Assembly: GCA_003003925.1 (NCBI GenBank)
Contig: PVWP01000010.1
Coordinates: forward strand, 1 to 64,000
Length of the DNA stretch: 64,000 bases
Origin: Aphanothece cf. minutissima CCALA 015
GTDB lineage: Bacteria; Cyanobacteriota; Cyanobacteriia; PCC-6307; Cyanobiaceae
Reading direction: 5' to 3'
The translations under genes and the position numbers were made by a program. Shown piece by piece: positions 34,739 to 42,959 of this stretch; position 1 is the first letter of the stretch, and each line of letters begins with the position of its first letter. The notes beneath the pieces were generated by a model that worked only from the letters and a program-made list of their open reading frames with translations, made no database searches and had not been told where the DNA came from.

Positions 34739-34760
34739 CCCTGTCGCGAAAGGGACAGGG
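34739..34760 (-). terminator. Hairpin 3' of the CLC gene
   Basis: A 7-bp perfect stem (CCCTGTC/GACAGGG) with an 8-nt loop, 9 nt past the stop codon of the CLC-family gene that ends the envelope cluster. There is no U-run on either strand, so termination is uncertain. Nothing else is seen in the 203-nt gap 34567-34769. Confidence 0.35.
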
Positions 34761-34769
34761 GTGGACTCT

Positions 34770-36185
34770 TCATGCTGCTTTCATCCCTTCTGTCTCCTTG
34801 ACTCCGTGAATCTCAAGCCAGCGTTCCAGTTGCACCTCGTTCCACGTCTCTGTCCATACCCAGCGGCCGATCGGTGCCGCCAGAGCGGCCACCAACAGCA
34901 GCCAGGGCAGCAGCGCCATGGTTCCCGCGATCTGCATCACGAACAGCGCGCAGAACAGGGGCGTGCGGCAGGCCCCGCTGAACAGGGCCGTCGCCCCGGT
35001 CCACACCAGCAGCTGCCGTTCCAGGGGCGGCAGGTCGGCGATCAGGGGTCCGGCCAGCAGCGCCCCCAGTGACATGGCGTCGTGCATCACACCTCCGGGG
35101 GCGCCGATGGCGATGCTGAGCACTGAGGCCAGCAGCCGCCAGGGAAGGATCTCCAGCCCCGGACGATCCTCGCCGTAGGCCATGCGCAGGATCAGCAGCT
35201 GGCCGTCGTTGAGGCTCCAGCCACCGCTGGCGACGGCCGCCAGGCTGATCACCAGGGCGGCCAGCAGGGCCCCCGCCAGGGGCCTGGCCAGGGCCGATCC
35301 CCCCGCCCTGGCCGGTCGCGCAAGCCAGCGGCCCCAGCAACCGGCCATCCAGGCCGTACCGGCGGCGAACACGCCCCCCAGCCAGCCGGCGGCCAGGGTC
35401 AGCAGCAGGGCGGGACCCAGCAGGTGGACGCCGCCTCCCACCAGCAGGGATGCACCGGCCTGGTGGGCGGGGGCCGCGTCCGGGGTGCTGCCCCAGAGGC
35501 CGGTGGCCACCCCAAGCATCACGCCCGCCCCCGTGATCAGCAGCGTGCCGTTGATGAGGGCCGCCGAGCGCCGCCGGCAGAGCTCCTCGATGGCATAGGT
35601 GACCCCCAGCAGGACGGAGTTGAAGGCGATGCCCAGACCCGCCCCGGCGCCGGTCGCTAGCAGCACCGGCAGGGGCAGACGCTTGAGGGGGGCCACCCAC
35701 TGCCGCAGGGCCAGCAGCAGGCTCGCCCCCAGGGAGGCGGAGGGGGACTCCAGCCCCACCGTCAGGCCGGCGCCATGGGTGAGCAGCAGCAGCGGCAGCC
35801 GGGCCAGCTGGCGCCTGAGATCCAGGGAGGCGAGCGCTGCCGTGCGTGAAGGACCCTGGCGCACCCGCTCCAGCTGCAGGGCCAGCACCCCGGTGAGTCC
35901 GCCGCCCCGGCCGCCCTTGAGGGGGCCGTTCGCCAGCAGGGTCAGCAGCGTCGTGCCGGCGAACACCAGCAGCAGGCTGCCGCCGGGGATCCCCCCTCCC
36001 CCGCCCAGGGGCCAGGCCTGCTGGAGGCGGAAGCCGAGGGCCGAGAGCCACTGGTAGGGCTGCAGCAGCAACAGCAGCGGCAGCGCCGCCAGCAGCAGGG
36101 CGACCACCTGCCCCAGGCGCAGACTGCCGTCACGCCGGGCATCGGCGGCATCGATCGCTTCGGGGGGCATCGTCACGGGCTCCAT
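34770..36185 (-). CDS. CLC-family chloride channel/antiporter
   Basis: Membrane protein of 471 residues with at least ten hydrophobic segments. The family filter appears as GLTVGLESPSASLG, a variant of GKEGP that keeps the gating Glu. GIAFNSVLLGVTYAIEEL matches the next conserved helix and GACRTPLFCALFVMQIAG the late one. It presumably moves chloride or another anion, perhaps in exchange for protons. Its first 13 nt overlap the tolC-like gene, so it is the last member of the envelope cluster. Confidence 0.82.
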   Translation of the reverse strand: MEPVTMPPEAIDAADARRDGSLRLGQVVALLLAALPLLLLLQPYQWLSALGFRLQQAWPLGGGGGIPGGSLLLVFAGTTLLTLLANGPLKGGRGGGLTGVLALQLERVRQGPSRTAALASLDLRRQLARLPLLLLTHGAGLTVGLESPSASLGASLLLALRQWVAPLKRLPLPVLLATGAGAGLGIAFNSVLLGVTYAIEELCRRRSAALINGTLLITGAGVMLGVATGLWGSTPDAAPAHQAGASLLVGGGVHLLGPALLLTLAAGWLGGVFAAGTAWMAGCWGRWLARPARAGGSALARPLAGALLAALVISLAAVASGGWSLNDGQLLILRMAYGEDRPGLEILPWRLLASVLSIAIGAPGGVMHDAMSLGALLAGPLIADLPPLERQLLVWTGATALFSGACRTPLFCALFVMQIAGTMALLPWLLLVAALAAPIGRWVWTETWNEVQLERWLEIHGVKETEGMKAA

Positions 36186-37960
36186 TGCAGGCGCGACGGA
36201 ACCGTGGCCTCCGGGTCCGTCGGCATGGGCAGCAGTTCGCGCAGCAGCTGGGCGTAGGTGACGTTGACGTTCACGGTGGCCTCCAGGCGCTGGACCAGGC
36301 TGGCGATCAGCCGTTCCTGGGTGTTGGAGAGATCCAGCTCGCTGCTCAGGCCCGCCTGGTAGCGCAGGCGGGCATCCCGGAAGGCCTCCAGGCTCGCCGT
36401 CACGCCCCGCCTGGCGGCCACCAGGCGCGCCAGGCTGGCCTCGTGGCCCAGGAAGGCCTGCTCGATCCGCAGCCGGATGTCATTGCGCTGGGCGGCGTAC
36501 TGCTGGGCCACCGCGGCACCGCGGCGCTCCAGGGCCCGGGCCTGGCCCCGGGTGGTACCCGCATCGAAGAGCAGCCAGCTCACCGCCAGGCCCACCGACC
36601 AGTCGGTGCCGTAGGTGTTGAGGGAGGTGGCCACTGTGGTGCCGCAGCAGCCGCCGTCGGCGATGCGCACGTTCCAGTTGTTGGCGTTGGTAGCCCCGGC
36701 ACCGGCGCTGGCGAACAGCGACAGCTTCGGCAGCAGTTCGGCGGCGACCGCATCCTTCTGGCGCAGCAGTGCCTCGCGGGTGGCCAGGAGGGCTTCCAGT
36801 TCCGGGTTGTCCCGGAAGGAGGCCAGCAGGCTGGCCTCCAGGTCGAGGGGCCAGCGCGGCTGCAGGCGGATCGGGTCGCTGGCGGTGGGGGTCAGCTGGG
36901 GCGGCAGGTTGAGCAGAGCCGCCAGCCGCCGGCGGGCGACCGCCCGTTCCGCCAGGGCCGCGATCAGCTGCTCCTGGCCGTCCGCTTCGATCGCCTGCCG
37001 CCGCAGCACGTCGAGCCGGGGCACCAGCCCGGCCTGCTTGAGGTCCAGGCTGTCCTGCAGGATCAGCAGGTCGTTGCGCACGACGGCCTCGCGGATGCGC
37101 ACCAGCTGGTCGGCCCGCTGCAGCTGGTAGTAGCTCTCGCTCAGGGACAGCTGCAGCCGCCGCAGGGCATCGGCGTAGTCGAGACGGCTGCCGCGCAGCC
37201 GCGCCAGGGCGGCCCGCGCCTTCGGTGTGCGGGCGAAATCCAGCAGCGCGTAGCGCAGCTCCAGGCCGCCGGCGACCCCGTTGGTGTTGGTGTTGAGGGA
37301 GCCCCGGCCGCCGGGGGGGATGAAGAAGGGGTTGCTGGGGGCGAACAGGGTCCCGGTGCCGGTGGGGGAGAAGAAGCTGGTGCTGGCCTGGTCGGTGCCG
37401 CCGGCGGCGTAGGCGGAGATCCGGGGCCAGTAGGTGCCCATCTGGCTCTGCAGCTCGGCCAGGGCCGCCGCCACCGCGTCGCGGCGGGCCTGGAGGCCGG
37501 GACTGTTGGCGAAACCGATCGCCAGCGACTGCTCCAGGCTCAGGGCCTGCAGCTGGCCCGGTCGGAGATCGCCGGCCTCCGGCAGCGCCAGGGGCGGCAG
37601 GGGAACGCTGTCCTGCGGTGGCCCGGGAACCGCGCTGGCTTCCGCAGGCCCCAGCAGCGCCTCCGGCAGCGCCGGCCTGGCGGACCCCTCACCGTGTTGG
37701 GGGGCCGCTTCGGCGGGCAGCAGCTCATCGAGGGCACGGATCTGGCGATCCAGTTCGTTCCAGCGGCGCTCGAGGCGCCGGACATCGCCGGCATCGGTCG
37801 CCGGCAGGGGCTGGGCTGCGATGGGGCCCGGTCCGAGGCCGAGACCCAGTGCCATCCCTGGCGCCATGCCGGCGAGGATCCACCTGGCCAGGGGCCGCCC
37901 CGTTCCGCTGCCCCCCATGGCCTCCCGATTCCCCCGTCCGGCGCCCAGTTTGATCGACAT
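36173..37960 (-). CDS. TolC-family outer-membrane efflux protein
   Basis: Protein of 595 residues with a signal peptide after a short polar start (cleavage near IAA-QP), a Pro-rich linker and then two outer-membrane efflux (OEP) repeats. SLEQSLAIGFANSPGLQARRDAV begins the first repeat (about residue 135), and the second half ends RYQAGLSSELDLSNTQERL. Long alpha-helical stretches with heptads match the periplasmic tunnel. It probably forms the outer-membrane exit of an export system with the FUSC genes of this cluster. Confidence 0.87.
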   Translation of the reverse strand: MSIKLGAGRGNREAMGGSGTGRPLARWILAGMAPGMALGLGLGPGPIAAQPLPATDAGDVRRLERRWNELDRQIRALDELLPAEAAPQHGEGSARPALPEALLGPAEASAVPGPPQDSVPLPPLALPEAGDLRPGQLQALSLEQSLAIGFANSPGLQARRDAVAAALAELQSQMGTYWPRISAYAAGGTDQASTSFFSPTGTGTLFAPSNPFFIPPGGRGSLNTNTNGVAGGLELRYALLDFARTPKARAALARLRGSRLDYADALRRLQLSLSESYYQLQRADQLVRIREAVVRNDLLILQDSLDLKQAGLVPRLDVLRRQAIEADGQEQLIAALAERAVARRRLAALLNLPPQLTPTASDPIRLQPRWPLDLEASLLASFRDNPELEALLATREALLRQKDAVAAELLPKLSLFASAGAGATNANNWNVRIADGGCCGTTVATSLNTYGTDWSVGLAVSWLLFDAGTTRGQARALERRGAAVAQQYAAQRNDIRLRIEQAFLGHEASLARLVAARRGVTASLEAFRDARLRYQAGLSSELDLSNTQERLIASLVQRLEATVNVNVTYAQLLRELLPMPTDPEATVPSRLQWSP

Positions 37961-37975
37961 CGGCCCTTCCGGCTC

Positions 37976-39334
37976 CTAGAAACTGAAACCCAGCTGCAGG
38001 CCCGCGGCGAACAGGCCCGGCACCCGGCCGGCCGCTCCGGGATTGAGGATCCACTGCAGGCTGGGCTGCAGGTTGAAGGACTGGTTGATCCGCATCTGAT
38101 AGCCCAGCTCCACCACCCCTTCGTGGCTCAGACCGGGCTGGCTGATCGGACTGAAGCCCGTGCGGGCCACGCCGAGGATCAGCAGATCGAGGGGACGGCC
38201 CGGCAGCACCCCCTGGCTCACCAGACCACCGCCGATGTAGCTGGGCGTGGGGTTGGCGGCGGTGTCGAAGCCCGCGGCGGTGGCGGCCCAGAGCCGGTGG
38301 TCGAGGCCCCAGGGCAGGGCCACGGGCACGGTGGCGCTGCCGTACAGGCCCCGGTTCGGCCCGGTCCCGGCATAGGCCGCCAGCTGCAGCAGCCCGCCGG
38401 GCAGCTGCCGCTCCACCATCACGGGCCGGCCGCAGGTCCGGCCCCGGGCCCGGAGGCCGCCAGCGTGGCGGCAGGCGGCGATCGGCTCCCCCAGCCGGCG
38501 GTTGAGCCAGGGGGCCGCATAGCTCCACTGCAGCTGGTGGGTCCAGCCCCGGCCGGGGGGAAGGCCGCTGGCGGTCCCCAGGAGCTTGGCGACCTCGTCG
38601 GTGGCGGCCAGGTTGAAACTGGCCAGCCGCAGGGTGGTGGCCGGGGTCGGCCGCAGCACCAGCCGGGCGCCCGGCGCCGCCACCGGAAAGACGGGGAAGT
38701 TCGGGATCGTGAACAGCACCGGCGCGCCGTTGAGGGCGTCGTGGACGTAGAAGCCTTCGACCGGGGCGCTGAACAGGTCGGGGGCCATGCCCACCAGCCC
38801 CGCCTCCAGGCTCCAGCGGCCGTCGGCGGAGCGGCGCTCCAGGCTGGCGCGGGTGAGCCAGAACCCCACCGGGTTGGCCACCTCCTGCAGGGGCAGCGCC
38901 GCCCCCACCCGCTGGGCGTAGCTGGGATCGCCGTTGTAGCCGGCGACGGCCAGATGCATCGCCCATCGCTTCCATTCCTGTCCCGCGCTCTCGCCGGTGG
39001 GGGCCCGGAGGGTGAGGGCCAGGGTGGTCTGCTGGATCCAACTCGCTTCCCTCACCAGGCCGCCGACGGGATTGACCATCGGTTCGGCCAGGATCTCCAG
39101 GTCCAGATCCACCCAGGCCGGCAGGCCCAGGGTCTGCTGGAGGGTGCCCCAACCCGGCTCCAGCTGGACCAGGGCCGGCTGCGGTGGGGGCGCCTCCGGT
39201 GGCGTTGGCTCAGCCCCGGGCCCGGCGGGGAGCGGTTCGGCGTTGCCGGATCCGGTGGCGGCCAGCAGCAGCGCCAGCGCCAGCGCCGGGGGGTGGCCGG
39301 AGACCTGCGGTGGGGACGGGGGCGCTCCAGCCAT
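37976..39334 (-). CDS. OprB-like outer-membrane porin
   Basis: Protein of 452 residues with a signal peptide (about 1-32, NAEPLPAG), a Pro-rich linker and a beta-barrel of alternating aromatic and polar strands. It ends in the terminal-Phe signature QLGFSF, a mark of outer-membrane insertion. The stretch MRINQSFNLQPSLQWILNPG matches carbohydrate-selective porins of the OprB family. No SLH domain is present, unlike the common cyanobacterial porins. It lies 4 nt after a FUSC gene and 15 nt before tolC. Confidence 0.82.
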   Translation of the reverse strand: MAGAPPSPPQVSGHPPALALALLLAATGSGNAEPLPAGPGAEPTPPEAPPPQPALVQLEPGWGTLQQTLGLPAWVDLDLEILAEPMVNPVGGLVREASWIQQTTLALTLRAPTGESAGQEWKRWAMHLAVAGYNGDPSYAQRVGAALPLQEVANPVGFWLTRASLERRSADGRWSLEAGLVGMAPDLFSAPVEGFYVHDALNGAPVLFTIPNFPVFPVAAPGARLVLRPTPATTLRLASFNLAATDEVAKLLGTASGLPPGRGWTHQLQWSYAAPWLNRRLGEPIAACRHAGGLRARGRTCGRPVMVERQLPGGLLQLAAYAGTGPNRGLYGSATVPVALPWGLDHRLWAATAAGFDTAANPTPSYIGGGLVSQGVLPGRPLDLLILGVARTGFSPISQPGLSHEGVVELGYQMRINQSFNLQPSLQWILNPGAAGRVPGLFAAGLQLGFSF

Positions 39335-39338
39335 GGCG

Positions 39339-40421
39339 TCAGCCGGAGGCCTCCCCCAGGACCCGCCAGCTGTGCTCCGCCTGCTCGATGCTGCGCAGGG
39401 CCTGGCCGCAGAGCATCAGCCGGCTGGCATTGCGCTGCAGCAGGGTCAGGTCGAACCGGTCCAGATCCGGATCATGCAGGGCCTGCTCCAGGTTCCCCCA
39501 GCGGGCCGGCGCGGCCATGGCTGTGGCCGGCGGCGCCGGTCGGTGACGGTGGGGCACCTCGAGGCAGTGGCGCCATTGCTCCAGTCGTCCGGCCACGGTC
39601 CGCAGCAGTTCGGCCTGGGCGCTGTGCAGCCCCTCCAGGGGGCCCCGGTCCGCCGGGGTGTGCTCGAGGAGCCGCAGCCCGTCGACCACACCCACCAGCT
39701 GGGAGCCGGCGCCGTTGAGGAGCTGGAAGAGCCGGAATGTGGCATGGCTGGTGGGGTTGTTGCCGAGCTCATCGGCCACCGCCGGCATGGCCTGGCGCAG
39801 GGCCACCAGCTGGCGCCGCAGCCCCTGGGCCGTCTCCAGCTCGCGCCGCCGGGCGGCCACCAGGGCCCCCGGCGGTGCCGGGACGGCCGGCGCCTCGAGG
39901 CGGTCGGCCTGGGCGACGAGGGCCCCGCCGAGATCGGTCAGGAACCGGCGCAGCCGCTGCCGGTTGCCTTCCACCGCCAGGTCGGGCCAGAACAGCCGCA
40001 GGCAGAGCAGGGCCACCAGGATGCCGGCCGCGGTCCAGAACAGTCGCACCGGGACCCAGATGCCCAGTTCACCGTCGTGGACCAGCCAGCCCATCACGAT
40101 GATGTTGCTGCCCACCTTGTACCCCACCTCCAGCCCCAGCGCCGCCCCCACCAGCCGCATCGCGACCAGGGACAGGCTCAGGCCCAGGGGCAGGGGCAGG
40201 TGGCTGAGGCCGGTGAAGGAGATCACCAGCACCACCCCCCCCACCACCGACCCCAGCAGGCGCTGGCGCCCCAGGCCGATGGAGCCTCCGTAGGTGCCGG
40301 TGCAGACGACCAGCACGGCCATCGGTGCGTAGAAGCCGTAACCCAACGGAGCCAGGGCACCCAGGCCGTTCATCAGCCCCGCGGTCAGGGCCAGCCGCAG
40401 CTCGGAGCGGCGGATCAGCAT
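39339..40421 (-). CDS. FUSC-family (aromatic acid exporter/AaeB-like) membrane protein, copy 2
   Basis: Protein of 360 residues. The N-terminal 150 residues form about five membrane spans (MAVLVVCTGTYGGSIGLG, GLLVLVISF-type segments, then ALGLEVGYKVGSNIIVMGW). The C-terminal half is cytoplasmic, helical and Arg/Gln-rich. This is half of a typical fusaric-acid-resistance/AaeB transporter, so it likely pairs with copy 1. The ATG at 40421 gives a 7-nt overlap with the stop of copy 1; the longer frame upstream is antisense noise. Confidence 0.78.
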   Translation of the reverse strand: MLIRRSELRLALTAGLMNGLGALAPLGYGFYAPMAVLVVCTGTYGGSIGLGRQRLLGSVVGGVVLVISFTGLSHLPLPLGLSLSLVAMRLVGAALGLEVGYKVGSNIIVMGWLVHDGELGIWVPVRLFWTAAGILVALLCLRLFWPDLAVEGNRQRLRRFLTDLGGALVAQADRLEAPAVPAPPGALVAARRRELETAQGLRRQLVALRQAMPAVADELGNNPTSHATFRLFQLLNGAGSQLVGVVDGLRLLEHTPADRGPLEGLHSAQAELLRTVAGRLEQWRHCLEVPHRHRPAPPATAMAAPARWGNLEQALHDPDLDRFDLTLLQRNASRLMLCGQALRSIEQAEHSWRVLGEASG

Positions 40422-41395
40422 CGGGTCACCAGACTGAGGGTGCGCAGACTGGCCAGCAGCGGATGCTGCTCTTCGGCCAGGGCCAGCAGCGGCAGCAGCG
40501 GCAGCGAACGGTGCCGGGCCAGGCTCTGCCAGGGCCCGGGGTCCGGGGCCAGCACCGGCAGGGTGTCCCCCCGGAGCAGGGCCGCCATGCGTGCCATACC
40601 GGCCTGCAGGGGATCGCCGGTCGGGTCCCCGGCCGCTTCCGTGTCCGGGTCCAGCCGGTCGGGGAGGCCCCCCAGCAGCCGCTCCCACTGCACCCAGTGG
40701 TGCTGGACCGCCCCCCACAGCTGCAGCCGCTGGGGCCAGTGCTGCCGCTGCAGCCGCTGGCCATGGGGTCCGCGCCGCTCCTGGGCCAGCAGCTGCTCCA
40801 TCGCCACCAGGTCGTGGCTGAGCCTGGCCGGGGGCAGGGGCTGGGGCCGCTCGCCACGACCCTCGAGCCAGCTGCGCTGCTGCTCCAGCTGGGCGGCGTA
40901 GCCCTGGCGCAGCCCGGCCTCCAGCCGCAGCATCCGGTCGATTCCCCGCCGGGGCCAGAACAGCAGCCCCACCACGATGGCAATGACGCAGCCGACGGCC
41001 GTGTCCAGGGTGCGGTTGAACACGTAATCCCAGTTCAGGGCCACATGGCTGGGGATCATCAGGAACATCAGGCTCACCAGCGTCGCGGTCCCGGCGGCCG
41101 ACTGCCAGCCCAGCCAGCGCAGCAGGGGCAGCATCAGCAGCAGCGACACCAGCACCCCCGGCCACCCGGACAGCAGGGTGTGGACCAGGAAGGTGACCAG
41201 CCCTCCGGTGATGGTGCCGAAGACCCGCACCCGGGCGGCCTGGAGGCTGAGGTCGTCACCGTCCTCCATGACCGTGACCACGGCCAGCATCGGGTACCAG
41301 ACGTAGGCGATCCGCTCAAACCAGAGCGACAGGGCGGCGGTGAGGAAGGCGGCCACCCCGAGCCTCAGGCTGTTGCGAAGCAGGGCGGAGCGCAC
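40415..41395 (-). CDS. FUSC-family membrane protein, copy 1
   Basis: Protein of 326 residues with the same layout as copy 2: about five spans in the first 160 residues (FLTAALSLWFERIAYVWYPML, GTITGGLVTFLVHTLL, FNRTLDTAVGCVIAIVVGLLFWPRR), then a cytoplasmic helical part. The RxxDTxxG region and FWPRR turn are FUSC/AaeB hallmarks. GTG start. It heads the five-gene envelope cluster and is divergent from mgtC. A split two-subunit exporter is inferred. Confidence 0.8.
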   Translation of the reverse strand: MRSALLRNSLRLGVAAFLTAALSLWFERIAYVWYPMLAVVTVMEDGDDLSLQAARVRVFGTITGGLVTFLVHTLLSGWPGVLVSLLLMLPLLRWLGWQSAAGTATLVSLMFLMIPSHVALNWDYVFNRTLDTAVGCVIAIVVGLLFWPRRGIDRMLRLEAGLRQGYAAQLEQQRSWLEGRGERPQPLPPARLSHDLVAMEQLLAQERRGPHGQRLQRQHWPQRLQLWGAVQHHWVQWERLLGGLPDRLDPDTEAAGDPTGDPLQAGMARMAALLRGDTLPVLAPDPGPWQSLARHRSLPLLPLLALAEEQHPLLASLRTLSLVTRC

Positions 41396-41499
41396 GGACC
41401 TCGAGGCGCAGGGCTGGCAGGAGCCTATGGAGGCCCATGGTCCACGGCCATTCGGCGATGCGCCATGGTTGATCTTCCCTTGCCGTGCTGTGGGCAGCC

Positions 41500-42000
41500 A
41501 TGGTCCTCTCGCTGAGCCCGGATCTGGAGGCCCTGCTGCGGCTGGGGATGGCGGTGCTCTGCGGTCTGGCGGTGGGCATCAACCGGGCGCACCACGGCAG
41601 CCGTGCCCACCCCAACCGCCTGCGGGTTCATGTGCTGGTGGGCATGAGTGCCTGCCTGATGGTCCTGGCGGCCGGCCCCGATGCCCAGGCCCGCAGCCGC
41701 GTGATTCAGGGGGTGGCGGCCGGCATCGGCTTCCTGGGCGCCGGCGAGATCCTGGTGCCTCCGGTGCGTCCCAAGCACGGCATCCCGGAGGTGCGCGGCC
41801 TGAGCAGTGCCGCCTCGATCTGGTTCACGGCGGCCCTGGGCGTCACCGTGGCCGTCTCCAGTCCCGTGCCGGTCCTGATGGCCCTCGGCCTGGCGCTCAT
41901 CACCCTCTCCGACCGGGACGGGCACCCGCCCGACGGCGGCGAGGCGATCGCCCCACCCGCCGGGGAGGTCAGAAAAGGAAACGGTGGCGGCCGTTCGTAG
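41500..42000 (+). CDS. MgtC/SapB-family membrane protein
   Basis: Membrane protein of 166 residues with four to five hydrophobic segments. The family signature region reads LCGLAVGINRAHHG (E/R-rich turn variant), VHVLVGMSACLMVL and GVAAGIGFLGAGEILV, followed by VRGLSSAASIWFTAALGV. MgtC proteins are linked to low-Mg2+ survival and ATP-synthase control. Usual AxxGxxxGxER has Asn-Arg here. A GTG at 41485 is an alternative start. The 3' 32 nt overlap the convergent LCP gene. Confidence 0.85.
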   Translation: MVLSLSPDLEALLRLGMAVLCGLAVGINRAHHGSRAHPNRLRVHVLVGMSACLMVLAAGPDAQARSRVIQGVAAGIGFLGAGEILVPPVRPKHGIPEVRGLSSAASIWFTAALGVTVAVSSPVPVLMALGLALITLSDRDGHPPDGGEAIAPPAGEVRKGNGGGRS

Positions 42001-42934
42001 CGTTGGCCTGGCCCTCATTGTCGGCCTCCAGTGGGTCCTCCGGAGTTGGCCAGACGGCGTCCCAGTAGCTGATGCCGTCCTTGTAGAAGGGGCGGCCGTC
42101 CAGCCGCTGGGTGTCGAGCTGGGTGCTGCCCATGGCCGTGATCAATCCCCCCAGCTCCATGGGTCCGAGGTCGGTCTTGATGTCCTTGCGGGCGGCCATC
42201 ATCAGGGCCGGCAGCCGCACCAGGTATTCGGGGCGGGTGAGTTTGCGGAACAGGGACTTCAGGGCCAGCTGCTGGCGGTCCATGCGCCCGAGGTCACCGG
42301 TCTCGTCGTGGCGGAAGCGCAGGAAACCCTCCAGATCCTTGCCGCGCAGGGTCTGCATCCCGGGTTGCAGATCGATCGACAGCCCCTGGCTGCGGTCGAC
42401 GTAGACCATGCGCTTGGGCACGTCCACCTCGATGCCTCCGAGGACATCGGCCATCTGGCGGATCGACGAGAGGTTGACGACCAGGTGGTGCTGGATGGGA
42501 CGGCCGAGGCGCTGGGAGATCTCCCGCTTCACCGCTTCGATGCCGCCCAGGTTGTAGAGGGCGTTGATCTTGACCGGCCCGAAGCTCTCGGCCTCGATGT
42601 ACGTGTCGCGGGGGATCTGGGTGATGCTCGTCTGCTTGCCATCGATGCGCAGGGTGGCGATCACATCGGTGTTGCCACCGCCCACGTCGGTGCCCAGAAT
42701 CAGGATGTCCTGACGGTCCATGCCGCCGCTCCAGGCGGCGAAGGGATTGGTCAGTGCCGGATTTCCTCCGGCGGTGGCCCGGGCCGAGATCAGCTGGGCC
42801 AGGGGCCCGGCCAGCAACAGGCCCGCCCCCAGGCCGCAGACCACCGCGAGCAGCACGGGGGTGCGACGTCGGGATGACCTGGGCGGGGCCCCCTTGGTTG
42901 GCTGGGCCCCTCTGCTGGGCTGGGACATCTTCAT
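41969..42934 (-). CDS. LytR-CpsA-Psr (LCP) family protein
   Basis: Envelope enzyme of 321 residues with a basic cytoplasmic tail, a single span (PVLLAVVCGLGAGLLLAGPLA, about 26-46) and a periplasmic LCP domain: DILILGTDVGGGNTDVI, TQIPRDTYIEA, KINALYNLGG and FLRFRHDETGDLGRMDRQQ. The conserved Asp and Arg residues for polyprenyl-pyrophosphate binding are present. LCP enzymes attach glycopolymers to the cell wall. Its last 32 nt run opposite to the end of mgtC. Confidence 0.9.
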   Translation of the reverse strand: MKMSQPSRGAQPTKGAPPRSSRRRTPVLLAVVCGLGAGLLLAGPLAQLISARATAGGNPALTNPFAAWSGGMDRQDILILGTDVGGGNTDVIATLRIDGKQTSITQIPRDTYIEAESFGPVKINALYNLGGIEAVKREISQRLGRPIQHHLVVNLSSIRQMADVLGGIEVDVPKRMVYVDRSQGLSIDLQPGMQTLRGKDLEGFLRFRHDETGDLGRMDRQQLALKSLFRKLTRPEYLVRLPALMMAARKDIKTDLGPMELGGLITAMGSTQLDTQRLDGRPFYKDGISYWDAVWPTPEDPLEADNEGQANATNGRHRFLF

Positions 42935-42959
42935 TCAATCCACGCTAAGCCCAGCGGGC

